Source: Lachnospiraceae bacterium UBA7060 (GTDB lineage Bacteria > Bacillota > Clostridia > Lachnospirales > Lachnospiraceae). From it: a DNA stretch of 32,219 nucleotides. Every line of letters starts with the position of its first letter. Positions within the stretch are counted from its first letter, which is position 1. Below, piece by piece: positions 1 to 6,724 of the stretch. The DNA lies in assembly GCA_002493835.1 (NCBI GenBank), contig DLAA01000103.1, forward strand, positions 1 to 32,219, given 5' to 3'. The position numbers and the translations under genes are program-made. Below the pieces are notes generated by a model, which worked only from the letters and a program-made list of their open reading frames with translations, made no database searches and was not told the DNA's origin.

Positions 1-7
1 GTGGCGG

Positions 8-103
8 CTATTTCTTTTTTCCCCTGTAAATCTGATAAATCAAATTTGCAAGGGCGACAATGAGTATACCGATCTGAATTAAATCCTGATATGTAACATA
101 CAT
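8..103 (-). CDS. Small holin-like toxin (Hol-Tox type, putative type I toxin)
   Basis: A 31-residue peptide starting MYVTYQDLIQ, with one hydrophobic helix (about residues 8-26) and a basic RGKKK tail. Length, single membrane segment and lysine-rich end match the Firmicute holin-like toxin family (Hol-Tox), whose members are thought to damage the membrane and are often paired with an antisense RNA. A longer in-frame reading is open upstream to 229, but the start at 103 is chosen because GGAGGG (111-116) sits 7 bases before the ATG. A sigma-A-type promoter lies at 205-233, inside that longer reading. I could not identify a convincing antisense promoter, so the toxin-antitoxin assignment is inference from family resemblance. 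Confidence 0.7.
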   Translation of the reverse strand: MYVTYQDLIQIGILIVALANLIYQIYRGKKK

Positions 104-110
104 TGCATCA

Positions 111-150
111 CCCTCCTTTCTTTCAGCTGGAGGGCTACTTGAACCCTCCA
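111..150 (-). promoter_or_regulatory. Alternative hairpins controlling the toxin ribosome site
   Basis: On the minus strand TGGAGGG (150-144) and CCCTCCA (134-128) form a perfect 7-bp hairpin with a 9-base loop. The same CCCTCC arm is also perfectly complementary to the Shine-Dalgarno GGAGGG (116-111), 12 bases further on. The two pairings exclude each other, so the leader could hide or expose the ribosome site. Sequestered ribosome sites are common in type I toxin mRNAs; use here is inference. Confidence 0.55.
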
Positions 151-204
151 ATAAAACAAGAGGGGGTAAAGCCGCCTTTGGCTCTATGGTTTTCCCATAA
201 ATGG

Positions 205-233
205 AGTATAGCACACATTCTCTTTTCAAGCAA
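205..233 (-). promoter_or_regulatory. Promoter of the small toxin gene
   Basis: Minus strand: TTGCTT (-35) and TATACT (-10) separated by 17 bases. Transcription would start near 198, giving a leader of about 95 bases that contains the alternative hairpins. Confidence 0.6.
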
Positions 234-324
234 TTGTAGTATTACATCTATTTTTCTTCCATATTAATAAATTATCGGTTTTTCCAACACACATTCAACC
301 GAGGACCGCTGCTGTCACATCATT

Positions 325-360
325 AAAAACAGGGCAGTATTCCTCAGAATACTGCCCTGT
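325..360 (-). terminator. Rho-independent terminator of the Ig-like surface protein gene
   Basis: A perfect 14-bp stem (329-342 with 347-360, loop CTCA) is followed on the minus strand by five T. It begins 10 bases after the stop of the 905-residue protein. Confidence 0.9.
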
Positions 361-369
361 CCTAAATAC

Positions 370-3087
370 TTATTCAAACATATCGCTGATAAATGACGTC
401 ATCTCAAGAATTGGATTGATCCACGCAGAATCTTTCTTAACATTTACTTTCAAAGATGCGCTCTTTCCGTCGGTCATAACAAATTTAATTGTTACAGTAC
501 CCTGCTTAATCGGCTCTATGCTTATCTTGCCGTTGCTTCCAACATTCACGAAAACAACACCTTTTCCGCTTACGGTATAAGAAGCTACTTGAGCTCTTAC
601 AGAGCCATCAGCCGTACCAGCTTCGCCACCCTTAGCAGCATTGATATAAGCACAAACATTTACGCTTTCTTCTATTTCAATTCCTTTACTGCCTATATCA
701 TCCCCAAGCGACCCATCTTCTTTGTACTGCTTAAATACGACTTTCTGAGTCGGATTTACGATGGTAATAGTTATTGTATCGCTGGCTTCTGTATTCACAA
801 CTGTTGCATTCACTGTAATCTGATCGCCTACCACGTAGCTGCCTGCTTCAAGTGTCAGTTTACCATCTTTTATTTTGCTATTAAGATCTACAACAGTGCC
901 ATCCGCCAATTTTGTTTGTGAAGCTTCCCACTTAATTCCATCTAAAACTCTGTCAGAAGGTGCTTTATTCTTAGTGGTAGTTCCCTTATCCAATACTGGC
1001 TTAATAGTAATCGTCTGCTTGGTAGTTTTGCCATCTCTGTCAAACTTCGCAGCAACGTCTCTATTCTTTAGAGACAATGTAATATGTTCTGATGGTGCAT
1101 TTACGGTGTCCTTGAATGTAGCCTTGATTGCAGCATATCTGCCGTTTCTATCGTTCTTTGTTACACCGCTCGCTGTAATCGTAGACGAACCTTTCTTTAC
1201 TGCAATGAGAGATCCTATGTTGCCATCCTTTGTGGCCTTAATCGTCTTACCATTACCAGAAGCTGTCCAAGCCAAAGCCTTCGTCACATCCTCGAGTGCA
1301 CCACCCTCTATGCTTCCAGTTGCAGTTAGTACATACTCTTTCGGATCTCCGCCGACATCAATAGAATCTGTTGCCTTTGCTGGCACTTGCTTATTACCAG
1401 ACTCTATACTTACAAATGGAGTTTCTGTAGGATCTGCATCTACCTTCCGGATAGTAATGCTCCTAATGTCCACCTGCTTTAAATCAAAAGTAATTTCGTT
1501 TTCCTTGTCTACAACAGGGGCAAAAGGTTTGACATTCCTTCCTGTTTTTGCAGCTACAGCTTTAACTGTTATCGTCCTTGTATCCTCTGCGCCAGTCTTC
1601 TTCAGATCCGGCTTGATCTCCAAAGCACCTGTTTTTGCAGTGAGCTTAGCGTATTTATTATCTGTAGCACGCTTGTCTGTGAACTCCCATTTTACCAGTC
1701 CTTCCGCTTCAAAATTGGTGCTGTCAACTCCATTACTTCCATAACGCTGTAATACTACCTTATCGTTCAAGTCAATAATCTGACCGGTATATAAAGTATC
1801 AGCCTCTCCAAGTACAACGCTTGTCAAATCTGCACTAACTGTTACATTAAGTTTGAAGGTTTTTCCGCTGCTTACTTTTCCGATAAGCTGGGTTTTACCT
1901 GCTTTACGAGTACTTAAATTTATTGTACACTCATCATTTTTGAAGTTTACTGCCTCATCTGCGTAAACTGTCTTCTCAGCAACCTCACCAGCAGCCTTGT
2001 CGCCGCCCGTCACTGTTTCAACTGTAACAATATCACTGTTTGCAGAAGACCAGGTAATTTTATCGGTACAAGGTGCGGTTCTTTTATCACGATCCGTACT
2101 CTTTTTCCCTGTTACTTTTGCTTTCACAGCAGTTGTCAGTCCATCATTAGCAAGCCATGTAAGATTGGTGCCTTTAATCGTGCCAACTCCCTCGACGGTG
2201 AATTCAAGTTTTGTAGCATTAGTGCCTGCTTTAATATTAACAATACCGACATTCTCACTTTTGACATTCTTGCCGCTTGCCATCAGCTTCACAGGCTTAT
2301 CAGATGTGGTAACCTTTTTTAATGTAAGAACACCATTTTTGAGGGTTGCGGCTTTGTTCCCATCATCGATCAATGTATAGGTCAAATTGTCGCCGGTTTC
2401 ATTAACCTGTACAAAATTATCTCCATCTTTGATATACCGGTTTACATATTCATCCAGGACAAGGGAATTGCCTGTATATGCGTCCCCATCAATTTTTTCA
2501 TTATCAAACTCTAATTTGTCCGCATACTGGAATACGGTTGCCTTAGCCTCAGCTGTGTAATGAATATTATGTGTGTCATTGTCGAGACTTACTGTAATAA
2601 CAGCATTACCGTAAGATCTGCCGGTTACCACGATAGTTCTTTGAGCCTGCCCCGGCCGAGCATTTAATTGCCGAAATGAAATCACCTTTTCATCACTTGA
2701 TGTCCATTTCAGACTATCCAGAAGCTCAGTCTCCAAAGCCTTGTCTTCCTCACTCAGAACTGCGCCGCCCCAGTCAAGCGTAGCTGTCAGTCTGCGTGTT
2801 CTGCCTTTCATTACAGAGACATTTGCCTGATCCAGCTTAATTCCCAATACTTTGACATCCCCCGGTAAAGTACCAGTATTGGTATTGGTGTTAGTATCAG
2901 TATTGGTGTTAGTATTGGTGTTAGTATTGGTGTTGTTCGCAGCATTCTCAGCTCCATCTTCAATCCGATATAGATCGAAAAGATCGAAAAATCCGGCTGC
3001 CGATGCAGTCAATGGCGTTCCGACCAACATAGCTGCTGCCAGAGTAAACACCATTGCTTTCTGAAGCAACTTTTTCATGTTTTTCAT
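370..3087 (-). CDS. Secreted surface protein with bacterial Ig-like (BIG2-type) domains
   Basis: A 905-residue protein with a clear Sec signal peptide: basic MKNMKK start, hydrophobic core at residues 11-27 and an AxA-type cleavage site near residue 30. A short acidic/aromatic segment (33-45) and an Asn-Thr dipeptide repeat (52-71) follow. The rest is a string of beta-rich segments; phrases such as V-x-V-x-x-G-x-x-x-x-L-x-A and W-x-S-S-x-x-x-V-I near residues 80-175 resemble bacterial Ig-like group 2 domains. No LPxTG motif or C-terminal membrane helix is seen, so cell attachment is unexplained; it may be released or held non-covalently. The start at 3087 is preferred over 3162 because GGAGGAG precedes it and the promoter at 3134-3162 overlaps the longer reading. 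Its specific role is unknown; adhesion or wall structure is a guess. Confidence 0.85.
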   Translation of the reverse strand: MKNMKKLLQKAMVFTLAAAMLVGTPLTASAAGFFDLFDLYRIEDGAENAANNTNTNTNTNTNTDTNTNTNTGTLPGDVKVLGIKLDQANVSVMKGRTRRLTATLDWGGAVLSEEDKALETELLDSLKWTSSDEKVISFRQLNARPGQAQRTIVVTGRSYGNAVITVSLDNDTHNIHYTAEAKATVFQYADKLEFDNEKIDGDAYTGNSLVLDEYVNRYIKDGDNFVQVNETGDNLTYTLIDDGNKAATLKNGVLTLKKVTTSDKPVKLMASGKNVKSENVGIVNIKAGTNATKLEFTVEGVGTIKGTNLTWLANDGLTTAVKAKVTGKKSTDRDKRTAPCTDKITWSSANSDIVTVETVTGGDKAAGEVAEKTVYADEAVNFKNDECTINLSTRKAGKTQLIGKVSSGKTFKLNVTVSADLTSVVLGEADTLYTGQIIDLNDKVVLQRYGSNGVDSTNFEAEGLVKWEFTDKRATDNKYAKLTAKTGALEIKPDLKKTGAEDTRTITVKAVAAKTGRNVKPFAPVVDKENEITFDLKQVDIRSITIRKVDADPTETPFVSIESGNKQVPAKATDSIDVGGDPKEYVLTATGSIEGGALEDVTKALAWTASGNGKTIKATKDGNIGSLIAVKKGSSTITASGVTKNDRNGRYAAIKATFKDTVNAPSEHITLSLKNRDVAAKFDRDGKTTKQTITIKPVLDKGTTTKNKAPSDRVLDGIKWEASQTKLADGTVVDLNSKIKDGKLTLEAGSYVVGDQITVNATVVNTEASDTITITIVNPTQKVVFKQYKEDGSLGDDIGSKGIEIEESVNVCAYINAAKGGEAGTADGSVRAQVASYTVSGKGVVFVNVGSNGKISIEPIKQGTVTIKFVMTDGKSASLKVNVKKDSAWINPILEMTSFISDMFE
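2875..2934. repeat. Simple-sequence repeat encoding an Asn-Thr linker
   Basis: About 60 bases of imperfect 6/12-base units, built from AATACC and AACACT on the coding strand, encode roughly ten Asn-Thr pairs with one Asp-Thr. The repeat is in frame and lies between the signal-peptide region and the first Ig-like domain. Units are multiples of three, so slippage would lengthen or shorten the linker without breaking the frame. Confidence 0.85.
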
Positions 3088-3133
3088 CGTACTCTCTCCT
3101 CCATCAATTTTATAGTTTTTACGACTAAGACCT

Positions 3134-3162
3134 AGTATACATCCGTTTTTTTTATTTTGCAA
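3134..3162 (-). promoter_or_regulatory. Promoter of the Ig-like surface protein gene
   Basis: Minus strand: TTGCAA and TATACT separated by 17 bases, placing the transcript start about 40 bases before the ATG at 3087. This gives the surface protein gene its own transcript, separate from the glycosyltransferase genes upstream. Confidence 0.7.
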
Positions 3163-3193
3163 TCCCTCCCTCTTGAAAAATAATTTTTTGTGT

Positions 3194-3237
3194 ATTTTGA
3201 TGGTTTTTTTCTTTAAAAAACATCATAATACCAAAAT
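3194..3237. terminator. Weak AT-rich hairpin after the GT2 gene
   Basis: ATTTTG and CAAAAT flank an imperfect inverted repeat with GATG-T-run and A-run-CATC arms (3199-3224). It lies just after the GT2 stop codon and could end that transcript, but it lacks a GC-rich stem. Confidence 0.35.
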
Positions 3238-3246
3238 TATTTCGTT

Positions 3247-4266
3247 TTATGGCTCTTCTTCCATCTCAGGAGCAGGAATTCCCGCCCCATTTCCATGCTC
3301 CGCCGCCGGTCTGCCTTCTGGGTCGAGCAGACCAAATTCCAATTTTTTCACACGGTATTGGATGTCCTCCAAGAGCTTCCGGTTCGCGGATATGATATCC
3401 GCCTGCAGGCCGGTCACGATCGTCTGGCTTCCAATGATGATCAACATAGCCGCCAGAATCAGTGACTGGGTATGACCGCCGCCGTTTCCCTGGAAGAAGA
3501 AGAGCAGAAAACGGATCCCGATGGCAACGCCGCCGGTCATGGCAAGGCAGCCAAGCATGGTGAACACCTGCATGGGTTTGTACATCAAAACTGCCCGCAG
3601 AATTGTCAGCATAGACTTTTTCACATAGTCGAAAATAGAATGCATCAGCCGAGATTCCCGCAGTTCCGGATTCGTATTCACAGGCACCGAGGTTATTGCC
3701 ATCTTGTTTCTGCCTGCCTGAACAATCGTCTCCAGCGTGTAAGTGTATTCATTATGTACGTTCACCCGCATGGCCGCCTTCCTGCTATAAGCGCGGAAAC
3801 CGCTCGGCGCGTCAGGTATGTCTGTCCTCGATGCCACCCGCACCACATAACTGCCAAACCGCTGCAGCTTCTTCTTAATGAAGGAAAATTCTGTATTGTC
3901 ATCGATGGGTCTTTCCCCGATCACAATATCTGCATCCCGGTTAAGAATCGGACGGATAAGCTTCTCGATATCCGCGCCGCAGTATTGGTTATCTGCGTCG
4001 GTATTGACAATAATGTCCGCGCCATGACGCAGTGCTAGGTCAATCCCTGCCAGAAAGCCCTTAGCCAGTCCAAGGTTCCGTTTAAAGTGCACGATATAAT
4101 GAACGCCCCAGTCCAGGGCCACCTGCTCTGTATTGTCACTGCTGCCGTCATTGATAACCAGATATTCGATCTCATCCACGCCTTCAATATGTTTTGGCAG
4201 TTCGTTGAGCGCTATCTCCAAAGTCTCTGCCTCATTATAGCATGGTATCTGAATAATCAGTTTCAT
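3247..4266 (-). CDS. Family 2 glycosyltransferase with C-terminal membrane helices (polyprenyl-phosphate glycosyltransferase type)
   Basis: A 339-residue protein with a GT-A fold at residues 1-220: the IPCYNE start strand (7-12), NDGSSDN (39-45) and a metal-binding D-A-D at 90-92. Two predicted membrane helices follow (about 232-258 and 268-294), then a short Pro/Glu-rich cytoplasmic tail. This layout matches dolichol- or undecaprenyl-phosphate hexose synthases (DPM/GtrB-like), which move a sugar from a nucleotide donor to the lipid carrier on the inner face of the membrane. The ATG at 4266 is chosen because AGGAGG precedes it; a reading from 4314 would overlap the upstream gene. The upstream GT-C-like protein is the natural user of such a lipid-linked sugar. 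The sugar cannot be read from sequence. Confidence 0.85.
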   Translation of the reverse strand: MKLIIQIPCYNEAETLEIALNELPKHIEGVDEIEYLVINDGSSDNTEQVALDWGVHYIVHFKRNLGLAKGFLAGIDLALRHGADIIVNTDADNQYCGADIEKLIRPILNRDADIVIGERPIDDNTEFSFIKKKLQRFGSYVVRVASRTDIPDAPSGFRAYSRKAAMRVNVHNEYTYTLETIVQAGRNKMAITSVPVNTNPELRESRLMHSIFDYVKKSMLTILRAVLMYKPMQVFTMLGCLAMTGGVAIGIRFLLFFFQGNGGGHTQSLILAAMLIIIGSQTIVTGLQADIISANRKLLEDIQYRVKKLEFGLLDPEGRPAAEHGNGAGIPAPEMEEEP

Positions 4267-4295
4267 CGGACGCCTCCTGCCTTTCCATTCATCTT

Positions 4296-6404
4296 TCATC
4301 TGAAAAGATCCCATCGTTTCGCCAGATTCTGGTTCTTATTGACCGCCATTATGTATCCCGCTGTCTGCATGACAATTTCACATTCCTCAGTCAGCGCGAC
4401 ACCCTCCGTCGCCCAGAAATAGTCCTTCATAATATAAAAAGCATCTTCCGTGTAAGGCAGATCTGTCACAGCTGTCACCGTAACCGGCTGATCCTGAAGC
4501 ATGAACTGCATAAGTCCCGGATTCCTGTCATTTGGTGAATCCACGATGTAATATACCTTTTCCCCGCTTCCCAGAATGCGGATCCAGTCAGAAAACTGTA
4601 CAAAAGGTCTTTCCTGTTTCTCATTTCTTACAACTACATAGGCATCTACAATAGTCTTTCCTAAATGTGACCACGCGACAACAGGAATCATCAACGCAAG
4701 AACCGTCCTCACAACGTCTGCCCGCCGTAATTTCTCCCGTGCCAGCTTTAGCAAAATCAGAAAAGACAGGCTTAAAGGTCTCACATAGTCCGTCAAAGCC
4801 GCCACCTTGCCATAAGGCACCTCATAATTCCAGAATACCCGTCCAAACATCACACAGTGGGCAAGTTCAAACTCTTTCCTCTGCAGCTCGTCCACAAGAT
4901 ACTGGCACATCTTTCCCGCTGCAATATATAATATCACGTAAAGAACCGCCGTGCGCACCCATTTTTTGTCATTTAACAGGCAATAAAAGCCATATAGCAG
5001 GACAAAGCCAACTGTAAACTCTACATATCTGCCATTAAACAGATCATCATTTTTGTAGAAACCTTCTTTATAAACAGCACTGATCATAAAAGTTCCAAAC
5101 CACGCCAAGAATACTCCAAAAAGCCATATATGTTCTTCCAGTCCTTCTATTCGATCACTGCTCCCGGCTTCCTCCTGAGCCTTTTTCCCGTATACAAGTT
5201 TCAGCTGCGCTATGCTGTCCCGCAAAAGATACCACACGTTCTTGAACAGTCCCCAGATTCCCCAGCAGGCTACCAAGCCGGACGCCGCCGCCATATAAAA
5301 CCATTTCCCTGCCATGCTGACCCCTAGGCGTCCCAAACCTCTAAAGGTAAGAAGATTTTTAACCACATTCCATTGACCTGAAAAGTCATTTGTTGAAAGC
5401 CGATTTCCTTCCCCGGGTGTCGAGTTCAGCAGTCCTCCACCATTACTATATACCAAAGCAGCGGCGCACAGGACAGTTCCTCCAAAAAGAAATGCGAGCA
5501 AAACCTTATACTTACCCTTTTCAAGCAGATATAAAAGAAGAAGCAGAATCAGTCCCCCTGCCAGAAAAACAATCGCACTGCGCGTAAATGCAAAGCCCAA
5601 AAGCTCCCTCGGCCCTGCCAAACTGCCGCCCAGATAATTTACCCGCTGAAGGTTCGTCTTGACCATGGCGTGGAGCAGGCCGCACAGATACATACTCGCG
5701 AAAAAAAGCGCTGTGTCACGCAGGCTGTTTTTTCGAAGAAGTCTCATATACAATACGATCAGCACCGCCGCTGCTACAATGCCCAGAGCGCGCTGGTGAA
5801 CTATATATAAATAAAAGGAAACAAGTGCAAAGGCAATATGATTTCCCGCTGCAGGCCTGTCTGTCAGGCGCATCATTACGTAGAGGAATACCCAAAAGAA
5901 AAACACGAGCGTACACTCCGTCCATGCAATATGCGCATATACAAGATAGGATGAGTAAGTACAGACAGTAAAGCAGGCCATCATCCTCACCACTCTGTGC
6001 ATTTGGGGCAGATACCGTTCCGCCAGCCGCTGCGCGATCATATAGCTCATCACAAGAAAGCAGGCATTCATCACCACCGCCGCATGGTAAAGCCCTGCCC
6101 AGTCCCAGTAAAACACCCGTGCTAACAGTCTGAGGGGAATAAGCAGCAGACTGTACCCATAGGAATAGTAGCCGATCCGCCCTGTCACCGAAGTCCAGTC
6201 TCCCCCCATGAAAAACACACTGTTGGACCAGTACCCAATCTCGTCATTAAACAGAATCGGCTGTCCCGTCTCCGACAGGCGGTAAACAGCCAGCATAAAT
6301 ATCACCAGCGCTGGAATTCCCTGCAGAATTCCCATTCGGTGATCCCATATATATTTATAGATCCATTGTATAAAGAGCGCCGCTCTCTGCCTTATTTTTC
6401 CCAT
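4296..6404 (-). CDS. Multi-pass membrane protein, putative GT-C glycosyltransferase
   Basis: A 702-residue protein with about a dozen hydrophobic segments and a soluble C-terminal part of about 120 residues. Directly after the first membrane helix it carries an Asp-Glu pair in FNDEIGYW (D54-E55). An acidic pair in the first outer loop is typical of GT-C enzymes (ArnT/PMT-like) that take sugars from polyprenyl phosphate. Its stop lies 29 bases before the GT2 start, so the two form an operon that likely makes and transfers one lipid-linked sugar. No good ribosome site precedes the ATG at 6404, although a strong promoter lies 55 bases upstream; the exact start is uncertain (next Met at residue 24). 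The acceptor is unknown; the neighbouring surface protein is only a positional suggestion. Confidence 0.65.
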   Translation of the reverse strand: MGKIRQRAALFIQWIYKYIWDHRMGILQGIPALVIFMLAVYRLSETGQPILFNDEIGYWSNSVFFMGGDWTSVTGRIGYYSYGYSLLLIPLRLLARVFYWDWAGLYHAAVVMNACFLVMSYMIAQRLAERYLPQMHRVVRMMACFTVCTYSSYLVYAHIAWTECTLVFFFWVFLYVMMRLTDRPAAGNHIAFALVSFYLYIVHQRALGIVAAAVLIVLYMRLLRKNSLRDTALFFASMYLCGLLHAMVKTNLQRVNYLGGSLAGPRELLGFAFTRSAIVFLAGGLILLLLLYLLEKGKYKVLLAFLFGGTVLCAAALVYSNGGGLLNSTPGEGNRLSTNDFSGQWNVVKNLLTFRGLGRLGVSMAGKWFYMAAASGLVACWGIWGLFKNVWYLLRDSIAQLKLVYGKKAQEEAGSSDRIEGLEEHIWLFGVFLAWFGTFMISAVYKEGFYKNDDLFNGRYVEFTVGFVLLYGFYCLLNDKKWVRTAVLYVILYIAAGKMCQYLVDELQRKEFELAHCVMFGRVFWNYEVPYGKVAALTDYVRPLSLSFLILLKLAREKLRRADVVRTVLALMIPVVAWSHLGKTIVDAYVVVRNEKQERPFVQFSDWIRILGSGEKVYYIVDSPNDRNPGLMQFMLQDQPVTVTAVTDLPYTEDAFYIMKDYFWATEGVALTEECEIVMQTAGYIMAVNKNQNLAKRWDLFR

Positions 6405-6458
6405 AAACTATGATTTTCGTATTTTTACCTGTTCGTGTTAAAAAACTCAGATACACAC

Positions 6459-6487
6459 ATTATAGTCCACTTTCTTTTTTTATTCAA
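6459..6487 (-). promoter_or_regulatory. Promoter of the GT-C/GT2 operon
   Basis: Minus strand: TTGAAT and a consensus TATAAT separated by 17 bases, with a predicted start near 6452 and a leader of about 48 bases. Confidence 0.75.
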
Positions 6488-6582
6488 TATGTGATATCGG
6501 CATCCTTACAATTTAAAAAAATCATTTTTGCATTTTTCACAAAAAGTTCATTCTTTTTTTGGCATTTGTATGAGAAAAAGAA

Positions 6583-6623
6583 CAAATGGCGGCTTGACTG
6601 TCATTTGGCAGATGGCATATAAT
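6583..6623 (+). promoter_or_regulatory. pflB promoter with flanking CAAATG/CATTTG inverted repeat
   Basis: TTGACT (6594-6599) and TATAAT (6618-6623) are 18 bases apart. CAAATG (6583-6588) and CATTTG (6602-6607) form an inverted repeat centred on the -35 box, so a bound regulator would block RNA polymerase. No FNR or Rex consensus is seen here. AGGAGG at 6708-6713 serves the pflB start. Confidence 0.65.
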
Positions 6624-6724
6624 ATTGTTACCGAATCAGAGCGGCGTGTCCACAAATGCGCGGCTTGAGATACGGACTTTCATTTGTTACTTTAAAAATT
6701 TTTAAATAGGAGGTTGGTACAAAA

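Larger units (their letters stand above)
6405..6724. other. Divergent intergenic region (320 bases)
   Basis: An AT-rich region between the glycosylation operon and the pyruvate formate-lyase operon. It contains one clear promoter in each direction, five CATTTG/CAAATG hexamers between 6563 and 6686, and a pflB leader of about 95 bases. I see no gene in it. Confidence 0.8.

Noticed and set aside
104..229. N-terminal extension of the small toxin to 73 residues
   Set aside because: It would start upstream of the predicted transcript start, and the extension is encoded by the hairpin leader; the ATG at 103 has an ideal ribosome site.
875..1744. Open frame of 289 residues on the plus strand opposite the Ig-like protein
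   Set aside because: No ribosome site, low-complexity Ser/Val/Leu composition, and it lies antisense to a gene with signal peptide, promoter and terminator.
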